Below are positions 27,258 through 35,911 of a stretch of DNA of 64,000 nucleotides, in pieces; positions within the stretch are counted from its first letter, which is position 1; every line of letters starts with the position of its first letter. The stretch comes from Bog-473 sp963791995 (GTDB lineage Bacteria; Actinomycetota; Acidimicrobiia; Acidimicrobiales; RAAP-2): NCBI GenBank assembly GCA_963791995.1, contig CAWBUQ010000023.1:411729-475728 (forward strand), read 5' to 3'. The notes under the pieces were generated by a model. It worked only from the letters and a program-made list of their open reading frames with translations, was not told where the DNA came from and did not search any database. Position numbers and translations under genes: made by a program.

Positions 27258-29237
27258 ATGGCAACGGTCACTGAAGAAGTGGAAGCAACACCTTCACCAA
27301 AAGAGCCTCGGCGACGAGATTTCCGCCTCGTACGGACACAGCGTGTCCTCCAGATCATCTTGGGCATGTTCTGGCTCCTCGACGCCGGCCTCCAGTTCCA
27401 GCCCTACATGTTCGGCAGTGGCTTCACGACCACCTACCTGTTGAACAATGCCCACAACCAGCCCGACGTCGTGCGGTGGATCATCACCAACGTCGGCAAC
27501 TTCGTGGGGCCCCACGTCGCCGTGTGGAATACCTTCTTCGCGCTCATCCAGGTGGGGATCGGAGTGGGATTGCTGTTCCGCCGGACCGTGCGCCCGGCTC
27601 TGGCCGTGTCGTTCTTGTGGGCCTTCGGCGTCTGGTTCTTCGGAGAGGCCCTCGGCCAGCTTCTTACCGGTTCGGCCTCGGCCCTGACCGGCGCACCGGG
27701 TTCGGTGTTCCTCTACGGACTGATCGGCCTCATGGCCTGGCCGCGGTCGGCTCGCAGCGAACGGGATGCTGCTGCGGAACCGAGCGTCGGCATCGCGTCG
27801 TCGGCGGCGGCACAGGGCATCGGCGGGGCGGTCACGCCGCTCGTAGTGTGGTGCGGCTACTGGTCGCTGGCCGCGGTCCTGTTCTTGCTGCCCAACAACC
27901 GGACCCCGACCTCGGTCTCGAGCGCCATCGTCGGCATGTCGCCGGGCGAACCGAGCGCCTACTCCCATTTTCTCAACAGCTTTGGTGGCCATTTCGGCAC
28001 CGGCGGCCTCTGGACCACGTGGTTGCTCGCCATCGGATCACTGGTTGTCGGCTTCGGACCTCTCCTGTTCCGTCGACCGACTCTGTTCTTGGCCGCGGGC
28101 GGCCTGTTGGCCACCTTCTTCTGGGTCAGTGGTCAAGGCCTCGGCGGTATCTTCACCGGTTCGGGGACCGACCCGAACTCAGGTCCCCTCGTCGTGCTCT
28201 TGGCCTTGGCCATGGTGCCGGCCGCGCTGCCGAACCCGGCGACATGGTGGTCCCCGTTCTCCAACGCGCTCTTGCGATACCCCGTGTTCGTGCTTGGCGG
28301 CGTGGTGGCTCTGGTCGCCGGCCTGTTCCTCAGCGCCGCTTACCCAGCCCCGGCCCAGGAGACCACCGGCATGGCGATGTCCGGCATGTCCGGCATGTCC
28401 GGGGCCATGACAGGAAGCGGCGGGGACACCGCGACCACCGCCACCTGCACGAGCGGGAACAATGGCGCACCGAGGAGCGGGCTGGACGTCAACAACACAC
28501 CGAACATGGTCATGGCCGGGCCGGGCACGGGGATGAACATGAGCGGGGCCGATGCCAGCGCGGCCGCCGGGCTCAACACGACCAAGTCCAACTGGCACTA
28601 CACCGGACCCGCACTGCCGACGGCCGAGGCCCAGGAGCTTTTGGCCCAAGGGGCAAACAGCCCCACCGACATCCACATGGCCGCGAACGGCTGCGCCTCC
28701 GAGCCGACCTTCTCCGAGCAGATCAACGCCACGCAGTACGTGCAGAACACCACCGCGGCCGCGGCCCACTACCCCACTCCCTATGCCGCAATGGCGGCTG
28801 GCTATGTTCTGGCCTCGCCCGCGGGTTACCCCGTGACGTACTACGTCAACCCGGCCATCGTGGCCGCGAACACGGCGGCGCGGAAGACGCTTGACCCGTC
28901 TTCGATCGACGGGTTGGTCTACGCCCAGACCCCGGCGGGGACCCAGGTGCTCGCCGCGGCCATGTACCTCCTGCCGAGCTCCCTGCCCACGGCGCCCATG
29001 CCCTACGGCCCTCTGGTCCAGTGGCATCAGCGGACGAATACCTGTGGTCCGTCCGCTACTGCGAACGCAGTTACGTTCCAGGTCACGGGTACGGCGCCGT
29101 GCGCCCAAGGCACGGCCCAGAGGCCCACGCCGTACATGACGATGGTCTGGCAGGTGCCCGTCGCCGGGGGTCCGTTGGCGATCCAACCCCCCGACATCCA
29201 GCTCGTCGAGGCGGCCACTATGCAGACCAGCTCGTGA
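27258..29237 (+). CDS. Met-rich multi-pass membrane protein of the oxidase/copper cluster
   Basis: A 659-residue protein I do not recognise. About nine or ten membrane helices (residues ~30-355) are followed by a methionine-rich tract (MAMSGMSGMSGAM, then MVMAGPGTGMNMSGAD) and a ~250-residue exported domain rich in Ala, Thr and Pro with five or so Cys. Met-rich MxxM/MxM tracts are known to bind Cu(I) in periplasmic copper proteins. Its position 107 bp after an SCO gene supports a copper-handling role, which is an inference. ATG 27258 is preceded by a weak GGGGCTGAG site. Confidence 0.6.
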   Translation: MATVTEEVEATPSPKEPRRRDFRLVRTQRVLQIILGMFWLLDAGLQFQPYMFGSGFTTTYLLNNAHNQPDVVRWIITNVGNFVGPHVAVWNTFFALIQVGIGVGLLFRRTVRPALAVSFLWAFGVWFFGEALGQLLTGSASALTGAPGSVFLYGLIGLMAWPRSARSERDAAAEPSVGIASSAAAQGIGGAVTPLVVWCGYWSLAAVLFLLPNNRTPTSVSSAIVGMSPGEPSAYSHFLNSFGGHFGTGGLWTTWLLAIGSLVVGFGPLLFRRPTLFLAAGGLLATFFWVSGQGLGGIFTGSGTDPNSGPLVVLLALAMVPAALPNPATWWSPFSNALLRYPVFVLGGVVALVAGLFLSAAYPAPAQETTGMAMSGMSGMSGAMTGSGGDTATTATCTSGNNGAPRSGLDVNNTPNMVMAGPGTGMNMSGADASAAAGLNTTKSNWHYTGPALPTAEAQELLAQGANSPTDIHMAANGCASEPTFSEQINATQYVQNTTAAAAHYPTPYAAMAAGYVLASPAGYPVTYYVNPAIVAANTAARKTLDPSSIDGLVYAQTPAGTQVLAAAMYLLPSSLPTAPMPYGPLVQWHQRTNTCGPSATANAVTFQVTGTAPCAQGTAQRPTPYMTMVWQVPVAGGPLAIQPPDIQLVEAATMQTSS

Positions 29238-29419
29238 ACCTGCTGTCACGGCCCCTCGTCTGCGCATCAAGCGCCGGCGCCGGCGCGCCGACATTCCCGA
29301 TAGATCTGCGCAGCTCAGCGAAGCCGACCGCAGCGCACCTCACCATTGATTGGAAGTGGCCTCTCCGCCTCGCGTGAGCCCAACCCCTCTCGCTCTGAGC
29401 GAAGAGAGAAAGAGTCGTC

Positions 29420-30361
29420 ATGTCGAACAAGCGCCCCAGACCACCGACGCAGTCACAGAAGGGCAAGGCTTCCAGCGCAACCGGACCCCAGAAGAAGTCA
29501 TCGTCGTCGAGCCAGCGTTTCGCCGAGCGCCAGGCGGCCAAGCAGCAGGTCGCCCAGGAGGCACGCCGGACACGAAACCGCACCTACGGCATCGTCGCCA
29601 TCGCGCTGGTGGTGGTCCTCGTAGCGGTGCTGGTGATCGTCAAGGTGGCTGGTGGGGGTTCGGGCCCGGGCACCGTCGACCAGTCGTCGCCCCCCGCCGG
29701 TACGCCCATCGCGGCTGCCACGTTGGCCAAGCTCCAATCGGTCCCGGTCTCGACCCTGACCGCCGCGCCGACGAGCGGCGTCGTGAGCACGCCGCAGGCG
29801 GTCAGCGGCTCGGCGCTCACCGCGGACGGCAAGCCCGAGCTGCTCTACATCGGCGCCGAGTTCTGCCCGCACTGCGCCGCCGAGCGTTGGCCGCTCTACC
29901 TCGCGCTGTCCAAGTTCGGCACGTTCAGCCCCCAGCCCGGCCGCATCCACTCGGCCAACCAGGACGGGGACGTCCCCACCCTTACCTTCTACGGCACCAC
30001 CTATTCGAGCCCCTACTTCACGTTCGTGCCCGTGGAGGTCTACACCAACAAACCACAGGGCAACGGCTACACGACTCTGCAGCAGCCGACGCAGGCGCAA
30101 GCCACCCTCTGGCAGAAGACGAACGGCGGCTCGTTCCCCTTCGTCGACTTCGGTGGGAAGCAGGCGCTCTTGTCGGCCCAGTACTTGTATACCCCGCTGC
30201 AGAACCTGCCGTTCTCCGAGGTGGCGGCCCAGGTGGGCAACAACTCGACGCAGATCGGGGCCAACATCGACGCCAGTGCCGCCCAGCTGATCAAGACGAT
30301 CTGCGGCTCGCTCTCCGACAACAAGCCCGCTGACGTGTGCAGTGCGGTGCAGGGTGGATGA
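29420..30361 (+). CDS. DUF929-like membrane-anchored thioredoxin-fold protein
   Basis: A 313-residue protein with a long basic, Ser/Gln-rich cytoplasmic N-terminus (~55 residues), one membrane helix (YGIVAIALVVVLVAVLVIV), and an exported DUF929/thioredoxin-like domain carrying a CxxC motif, FCPHCAAERW (~residue 149-152). CPHC is the DsbA active-site sequence, so a disulfide oxidase or isomerase role is likely. Its stop overlaps the start of VKOR (ATGA), a natural redox partner. AGAGAGAAAGAG precedes the ATG. Confidence 0.82.
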   Translation: MSNKRPRPPTQSQKGKASSATGPQKKSSSSSQRFAERQAAKQQVAQEARRTRNRTYGIVAIALVVVLVAVLVIVKVAGGGSGPGTVDQSSPPAGTPIAAATLAKLQSVPVSTLTAAPTSGVVSTPQAVSGSALTADGKPELLYIGAEFCPHCAAERWPLYLALSKFGTFSPQPGRIHSANQDGDVPTLTFYGTTYSSPYFTFVPVEVYTNKPQGNGYTTLQQPTQAQATLWQKTNGGSFPFVDFGGKQALLSAQYLYTPLQNLPFSEVAAQVGNNSTQIGANIDASAAQLIKTICGSLSDNKPADVCSAVQGG

Positions 30362-30828
30362 ATCGGTGCCTCGGTGGCCCGGAGTCGTCGGGACTGTGGC
30401 CAGCCGCGCTGGGACTCGGCGTGGCGGGCTACCTCACCTACGAGCACTACACGTCGTCGAGCTCGCTGGCCTGCTCCGACAACGGGGTGGTCAACTGCCT
30501 CAAGGTGACCACCAGCTCGTACTCCGACGTTGCCGGCGTCCCGGTGGCGGTGCTCGGCCTCGCGTTCTTCGCCGTCATGCTGGTGTTGCAGCTCCCGCCG
30601 ATGTGGCATCGTACCGAGCCGGCCATCCGGATCGGTCGGCTGGCCTGGGCCGTGGTGGGACTGGGCACGGTGCTGTACCTGTTGTACGCCGAGCTCTTCG
30701 CGATCGACGCCATCTGCCTGTGGTGCACTGCCGTGCACGCGCTCACCCTCGTGCTGTTCGGAACGACGATCTACGCCACGAGTTCCTATCCCGTGCCCAC
30801 GGCTGAGGATGTCGATATCGACGCGTGA
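30358..30828 (+). CDS. VKOR-family disulfide-bond oxidoreductase
   Basis: A 156-residue membrane protein of the vitamin K epoxide reductase family with four or five helices. It has the loop cysteine pair in ACSDNGVVNCLKV (~residues 38 and 46) and the catalytic CxxC as ICLWCTAVHAL (~residues 121-124), with a conserved Ser/Thr-rich loop. In actinobacteria VKOR reoxidises DsbA-like proteins using quinone, replacing DsbB. The ATG at 30358 overlaps the DUF929 stop. Together the pair forms an extracytoplasmic thiol-oxidation module beside the oxidase-maturation genes. Confidence 0.88.
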   Translation: MNRCLGGPESSGLWPAALGLGVAGYLTYEHYTSSSSLACSDNGVVNCLKVTTSSYSDVAGVPVAVLGLAFFAVMLVLQLPPMWHRTEPAIRIGRLAWAVVGLGTVLYLLYAELFAIDAICLWCTAVHALTLVLFGTTIYATSSYPVPTAEDVDIDA

Positions 30829-30959
30829 GCTCACCGCTGACAGGCGGGTCCGCGCAACGACAAGCCACCCAACCGGTCCGATCACCACATCGCGGTCAGC
30901 GACATCGTGGCCGCAGTCGGAACCGTCGAGAATGGGCAGGCCGCTGAGTGCCATCTCGG

Positions 30960-31451
30960 TCATGTGGTCACAGATCGGGTCGGGATCCCCCAGATGAGAC
31001 GCTGCAGTCGGCTGGTCAATGGAGCAGGCAAAGCAAATAGAACGGTGTCGTCAACGATGAGTACTGTCGGTCGCCAACGGCGCCGGGGCCCAGTGACCAC
31101 CGTGACGGTGACCGGCTGTTGGTCATTATTTGGAGGGCGCTGTCCTCCGATCAGGGGTACCCGTTCACGTCTGCGTCCGCTGCTCGAATAGTGCGGGTAC
31201 GCATAGTCTGGACCAGACAAGTGCGGATAGCGAGGGTGCGGCTCGCGACCGAAACGAGCGAGGCAGGTCGAAGAGTGCGCCGGTGCGAGTAGCGATCTCC
31301 TGACCCTCGCGACCCACCGCCGGGATCGCACCCATATTCTCCCGCCTAGCGCCGCGGCTACTCCAACGGGTACGAGACACCAAATGCTCGAATCTTGAAC
31401 CAGGACCAGGACCAGGACCGCGCCCGCCAGCCCGATGGCGATGCCTGCCAT
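30960..31451 (-). CDS. Hypothetical small membrane protein (doubtful)
   Basis: An open frame of 163 codons whose N-terminus could form a two-helix membrane hairpin (GLAGAVLVLVLVQ and IWCLVPVGVAAALGG), followed by a basic, Arg-rich tail. The VLVLVLV run comes from a CCAGGA hexamer repeat. No family is recognised, there is no clear ribosome site, and codon usage is weaker than in neighbours. It occupies most of the ~690-bp stretch between VKOR and the response-regulator remnant, where I see nothing better. Confidence 0.25.
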   Translation of the reverse strand: MAGIAIGLAGAVLVLVLVQDSSIWCLVPVGVAAALGGRIWVRSRRWVARVRRSLLAPAHSSTCLARFGREPHPRYPHLSGPDYAYPHYSSSGRRRERVPLIGGQRPPNNDQQPVTVTVVTGPRRRWRPTVLIVDDTVLFALPAPLTSRLQRLIWGIPTRSVTT

Positions 31452-31514
31452 ACGCCGATCGCGGTCTCGGCATGGACGTAACGGGAGAGGATCGCGGTCA
31501 TATCCGGATCCAGA

Positions 31515-31973
31515 GTGGCGAGACGAAGCAGCTCCCGATCCCTCACGCTGAGGTCTGCCGTTGGGGTCGGGACACGGATCATCGTCGAGCTCCTGGCAGA
31601 CGGCCACGGCGGCATCGGCTACCTGCTCAAGGACCGGGTCATGGACGCGGACCAGTTTCTCGACGCCCTCGACCGGGTGGCCGGGGGCGGCACGGCACTC
31701 GACCCCACCGTGGTGGCCAAACTGCTCGGCCGGCCAGACCGGGCCGACCCAATCGCCACCCTCACCGAGCGGGAAGGCTCCGTGCTGGCCCTGATGGCCG
31801 AGGGCCTCTCCAACACGGCGATCTCTGGTCGCCTGTTCCTCAGCGAAGGAACGATCAGCAAGTACACCACCGCCATCTTCACCAAACTGGACATCAGCAG
31901 CGATGACGACACCAATCGCCGGGTACACGCCGTGCTCACCTATCTCGACTCCGGACCGCCAGAACCTCAGTAA
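31515..31973 (+). pseudogene. NarL/LuxR-type response regulator, receiver domain truncated
   Basis: Retains the last part of a receiver domain (ELLADGHGGIGYLLKDRVMDADQFLDAL, with the conserved Lys) and a complete LuxR HTH (LTEREGSVLALMAEGLSN...SEGTISKY...IFTKLDI). The phosphorylated Asp and the first ~75 residues of the receiver are missing; homology begins abruptly near 31575. No kinase adjoins. This is likely a deletion remnant; translation from GTG 31515 might still give a DNA-binding protein of ~150 residues. Confidence 0.65.
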
Positions 31974-32206
31974 CATCCCCGCGATTCCCGGAACGACCCG
32001 TCGGGCCCCCGGAGCGATACATCTTCGCCCAGTCTCAAAAACCTGGCGTGGACCCCCTGAAACCGCCCAGGTCAATATGATCGCACCGCGTTGAGGGATA
32101 TGCACCCCCCGGGGAGCGCATGAGGGCTATCAAGGCGTTCGTTCGGAACTCACAGACCGTGTCATCCTGCAGGCGAAAAGAGACGCCGTCGACACCATCT
32201 GCGGGA

Positions 32207-33172
32207 TCACCTTCTCATCCATGAGGCCAAGAATTCAGCCGACCGGTCCAGGTAATTGTCCATGTCTGGTCGACACAGGTGGATACTCAAGTTCGCCATC
32301 AGAAGCCGTCGAGCAGCAAACAGCGCATCAAAGGTGTCAGGCCCGTACGAGGGCCAGATACGCAGTTCGGTGTAGCCCGATCGGAAGGCTTCGGACAAGC
32401 TCCCGCTGTCATCGATCCTCGTGAGGGGTAGAAGCGAGATCGAGATGTCCTGCACTTCGTGGCCGACGGCAAGATCCTGGAAGTCGATGGGGATCAGCCC
32501 GGCTCGAGTCACGATCGTGTTGTGGACGGTGAGATCGCCATGGAGAAGGTGGGGAGGTACCGGCGCTTCATTCCAGATGGCATCGATGGTCCGCTGGGCT
32601 CTGTCTTGTGCCTCGAGATAGAGACCCCTATGACGCGTCAGTGCCTCGAAGACGGGCTCATCGCCCAGGTACGAAACGCGGTCGGCGATCGGGACCACCA
32701 GCCCATCGGGCGGATCCCAGCTCGTTGCGTGCTTATGCAGTCGGGCCAACAGTCGGCCAGAGTTTGCGGCCTGCTCGAGAGTCACACTTGGTCCGACCGT
32801 TCTTCCGGGCACCCAAGTAAGCACTGCACATTCCCTCGGCCCGGGTATCCCATCAAGGGAAACCGGATGAACGATGGATCCGTCTCTGGCCGATACGTAT
32901 TGGGGGACCCCCAAACCGAGATCCCGGAGCAGTTCGCGCTGCCATGCTGCCGCCATAGTGTCCGAGTCCGGGGGGTGCAAGCGGAATGACGATCCCACTC
33001 GGAGCAGATGTGCTTGGACTCCGCGACACTGAACCCGATACACCGTATTGAACGATTGCGCGATCAACCTCATGTCAACCACATCGAGGTCGTAGGACTC
33101 GATGGCCCTATCTGCGAGCCGCCTCAGCCTGCGTGTCTGCCCGACCTCGGTTAATGAATCGAATCCCTTCAT
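32207..33172 (-). CDS. Aminoglycoside phosphotransferase-family (APH/choline kinase-like) protein
   Basis: A 321-residue small-molecule kinase of the APH fold. The catalytic loop HGDLTVHN (Brenner motif HGDxxxxN, ~residue 213) and the metal-binding IDFQDLAVGHEVQD are clear, and an N-terminal nucleotide-binding lobe is present (NTVYRVQC...HLLRV). The family includes antibiotic, homoserine and choline kinases; distance from known resistance enzymes cannot be judged here, so a resistance role should not be assumed. ATG 33172. Confidence 0.8.
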   Translation of the reverse strand: MKGFDSLTEVGQTRRLRRLADRAIESYDLDVVDMRLIAQSFNTVYRVQCRGVQAHLLRVGSSFRLHPPDSDTMAAAWQRELLRDLGLGVPQYVSARDGSIVHPVSLDGIPGPRECAVLTWVPGRTVGPSVTLEQAANSGRLLARLHKHATSWDPPDGLVVPIADRVSYLGDEPVFEALTRHRGLYLEAQDRAQRTIDAIWNEAPVPPHLLHGDLTVHNTIVTRAGLIPIDFQDLAVGHEVQDISISLLPLTRIDDSGSLSEAFRSGYTELRIWPSYGPDTFDALFAARRLLMANLSIHLCRPDMDNYLDRSAEFLASWMRR

Positions 33173-33314
33173 GGAGAGAAAGTCGCATGTCGATCAGAGC
33201 ACCAGTCAGGCATGTTGGTTCGGCGATCGCGGTGTATGGGATCTCTCATGGAATCTTCTCGACTGCATCCACATACTCCCAAGTGGTCGTTCCTAATCCA
33301 TCGATTTCGATAAG

Positions 33315-34127
33315 TCACAAGTCGTGTCGACGAGACGCCATCACTGAGTCGTAGCGCTCCGATGTCGAAAGAGCCACGCGGCTCCGCCGAAGGACAAGGG
33401 CGAGTATGCCTGAGCAATAACCGATGGCTATCCACGCCTCGTGACTCACGGCGACACCGGTTGAGGTGTGGCCCATCCACAAGCCGCGCATTGTTTCAAT
33501 GATCGGCGTGAAGGGTTGGAATCGGGCAAAGTCTCCCAACACCGCTGGCATGGTGTGAGCAGGCACGAACGCCGTGCTCACATACGGGATGAACATCAGC
33601 ACCATCGTCAACGAAGTCGCCGCCTCTGCGCTACGAGCCAGGAGGCCGACGCCTGCAGCCAACCAGGAGAGAGCGGTGACGAACAACACGATCATCCCGA
33701 CGGTTGCCAGCCATCTGAGTGGCGACCCTGTTGGTCGCCAGCCGATACCGAGACCAACGGCGATGACTAGCCCGGTTGCAACCAGATTCCGGACCAGACT
33801 GGCGACGACGTGGCCCACGAGGAGCGACGGGCCAAACACCGGCATTGACCGTATCCGGTCCACGATGCCGTTGGTCATGTCCGTGGCCACTGCAACGGCC
33901 GTCGTACCGGCACCGAAACCGGCGCACAACACAATGAGACCGGGTACGACGTAGTCAACGTACCTGCCGCCCGTGCTGAGGTCTCCGCCAAACACGTAGA
34001 CGAACAGGAGCATGAGGACGATTGGCAGCATCAGCGCAGTGAAGAACGCTTCAGGGTTGCGAAGCGAACGGCGAAGGCAGCGGGTGATCATGATCCATGA
34101 GTCGGAGAGAACGGAAGTGACAGTCAT
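33315..34127 (-). CDS. ABC-2 type exporter permease (DrrB-like)
   Basis: A 270-residue permease with six helices. The family signature is RNPEAFFTALMLPIVLMLLFVYVF-like at the N-terminus, followed by YVDYVVPGLIVL and FIPYVSTAFVPAHTMP near the C-terminus. It pairs with the ATPase upstream, whose TAA stop shares a base with this ATG (TAATG) once the ATPase frame is corrected. Daunorubicin-type exporters of this pattern move drugs or lipids; the adjacent divergent TetR suggests induction by a toxic substrate. Confidence 0.85.
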   Translation of the reverse strand: MTVTSVLSDSWIMITRCLRRSLRNPEAFFTALMLPIVLMLLFVYVFGGDLSTGGRYVDYVVPGLIVLCAGFGAGTTAVAVATDMTNGIVDRIRSMPVFGPSLLVGHVVASLVRNLVATGLVIAVGLGIGWRPTGSPLRWLATVGMIVLFVTALSWLAAGVGLLARSAEAATSLTMVLMFIPYVSTAFVPAHTMPAVLGDFARFQPFTPIIETMRGLWMGHTSTGVAVSHEAWIAIGYCSGILALVLRRSRVALSTSERYDSVMASRRHDL

Positions 34128-35079
34128 TAGGCGACCTCTTTCGAATTCGATTTGGGTTTGTCGAGTATCCGTAAGCGACAGAAACACGTCATCGAGGCTG
34201 GGTCGGCTGATCGAAACCTTGTAGGCCGGAGACCCCGCACGATCCAATCGAGCGAGCGTTTCGTAGACGTGATGCGCCGTTCCGTCGGTGACGATGTCCA
34301 GAGTGCAGAGACGCTCATCCGTCCGGGCCGACTCCACCGACTCGGCAGCGCGGTCTGAAGCTGATCGCGTCTGAAAACTCCAGCCGGAGAACTTCCGCGC
34401 CAAGGCTCCCCTTCAGCTCATCGGGACTCCCTTGGGCGACGATACGGCCGTTATCGAGCAGTGCGATGGTGTCCGCAAGTTGGTCCGCCTCTTCCAAGTA
34501 CTGCGTTGTCAAGAGAATCGTGACTCCTTCGTCCACAAGCTGACGGACGGTTTGCCAAAGGTGTTCTCGACTGCGAGGGTCGAGCCCCGTCGTCGGCTCG
34601 TCCAGGAAGAGAAGGCGAGGTCTCTCGATCATGCTGACGGCGAGGTCGAGTCGGCGCTTCATGCCACCCGAGTAGGTGCCGGCACGCCTGTGACGGGCGT
34701 CAACAAGATCGAAGGTGGCCAGCAACTCCGCCGCACGAGCCCGTGCCGCCCTTTTTGGAAGACGGCGGAGCCGAGCCATCATTTCGAGGTTCTCCTCCCC
34801 GCTGAGCAGATCGTCGATTGCCGCGAATTGGCCGGTGAGACCTATTGAGCGCTTCACGCCGATCGGGTCCGCGAGCAGGTCGTGCCCCGCGATGCTGGCT
34901 GCGCCGCCATCTGGCCGCATCAAGGTCGCAAGGATGCGCACCATGGTCGTCTTGCCGGCCCCATTCGGACCGAGCAAGGCGAAAACCGATCCGGTCGGGA
35001 TGGTCAGATCGACCTCGTCCAGCACAAGGTTGGGGCCAAAAGATTTCGTGATCCCAGAGGCAACAACTGTGTATTTCAT
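34127..35079 (-). CDS. ABC exporter ATPase (DrrA-like; apparent +1 frameshifts near 34345 and 34165)
   Basis: ATP-binding subunit of the drug exporter. Walker A GPNGAGKTT (~residue 39), Q-loop LTGQFAAID, signature YSGGMKRRLDLA, Walker B LLFLDEPTTGLDP and the switch His region are intact. The DrrA-specific C-terminal domain is in a second frame (SASDRAAESVESARTDE...SRPSLDDVFLSLT) after one extra base near 34345. A further extra base near 34165 would give DKPKSNSKEVA and the TAA that overlaps the permease start. Corrected length ~316 residues. ATG 35079 lies at one arm of an inverted repeat shared with the divergent TetR gene. Confidence 0.8.
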
Positions 35080-35108
35080 ACGCAGAATGGTATACGAGGC
35101 ACACAGTT
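35065..35108. promoter_or_regulatory. Inverted repeat in the ABC/TetR divergent promoter
   Basis: AACTGTGT (35065-35072) and its exact complement ACACAGTT (35101-35108), with partial symmetry extending inward (TCATACG / TATACGA). It spans the 40-bp gap between the ABC ATPase start (35079) and the TetR start (35120). This is the natural place for the TetR protein to repress both directions. Confidence 0.55.
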
Positions 35109-35119
35109 ATAGTCAAGGG

Positions 35120-35911
35120 GTGATCTCCACACCGGAACAGGTGCCCGAGAACCAAAGGCCGCCCACCCTGCCGCCAGGGCTCGACCTGCTTTGGGGCCGA
35201 CGGGAACCGGGACGCCGCGGGCCCAAGCCAGGCCTGACGGTCGACGGCATCGTGGCTGCCGCGGTCCGGCTCGCAGACGCCGAGGGCCTTGACGCAGTCT
35301 CGATGGCGCGGGTGGCGAAAGATCTCGGTTTCACCACCATGTCGCTCTACCGCTACGTTTCGAGCAAAGAAGAACTTCTCCAGCTGATGTGGAACGCCAG
35401 TGCTCAAGGAGCCGAGGATCTCGAGTTGGCCGGAGCGAATTGGCGCGAGCGGTTGCAGCAGTGGGCGATGGTGCAGCGTGAGATGCTCGATCGCCACCCT
35501 TGGATCACTCAAATGCCGATGGCGGCACCGCCCCTCGCCCCGAACTCTTTGACCTTCGTTGAGCGCGGATTGCAGGCTCTCGATGACACAGGGGTCTCAG
35601 AAGCAGACCGGCTTCGTGTAATCGGCCTCATTAGCTCCTATACCCTCAGCGAGGCTCGCATGGCCCATGATGCGGCTCGCGCTGACGCAAAGTCTGTGGC
35701 GACAGCCGACATTGACGGCACATCGCCCAGATGGACCTTCGAGGCTCTTCTCCGCGAGCTCGTCGACGAGCAGAATTACCCACGACTTCATCGGATTGCC
35801 TGGTCTGAGGAGATCGGGAACGATCCGTCCGGCTTCGATGAGCGACAGGAATTTCTCTTCGGACTCGACCGGATTCTCGACGGTGTTCAGGTGCTTGTCG
35901 ACCAAGCCTGA
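35120..35911 (+). CDS. TetR-family regulator (TetR_C class 1-like)
   Basis: A 263-residue repressor with an N-terminal Pro-rich leader (~35 residues), HTH GIVAAAVRLADAEGLDAVSM...LGFTTMSLYRYVSSKEELL and a C-terminal domain of the type found in TetR/drug-responsive members (LDRHPWITQMPMAAPPLAPN). GTG 35120 is preceded by AAGGGG. It is divergent from the ABC exporter across 40 bp and probably controls it. Its 3' end overlaps the corrected end of the NCS1 permease gene by 25 bp, convergently. Confidence 0.82.
   Translation: MISTPEQVPENQRPPTLPPGLDLLWGRREPGRRGPKPGLTVDGIVAAAVRLADAEGLDAVSMARVAKDLGFTTMSLYRYVSSKEELLQLMWNASAQGAEDLELAGANWRERLQQWAMVQREMLDRHPWITQMPMAAPPLAPNSLTFVERGLQALDDTGVSEADRLRVIGLISSYTLSEARMAHDAARADAKSVATADIDGTSPRWTFEALLRELVDEQNYPRLHRIAWSEEIGNDPSGFDERQEFLFGLDRILDGVQVLVDQA

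Noticed and set aside
31515..31973. Complete LuxR response regulator
   Set aside because: The phosphoacceptor half of the receiver is missing and no start codon gives a full-length protein.
32207..33172. Aminoglycoside resistance gene
   Set aside because: Only the general APH fold is visible; nothing links it to a resistance subclass, so it is left as a family call.
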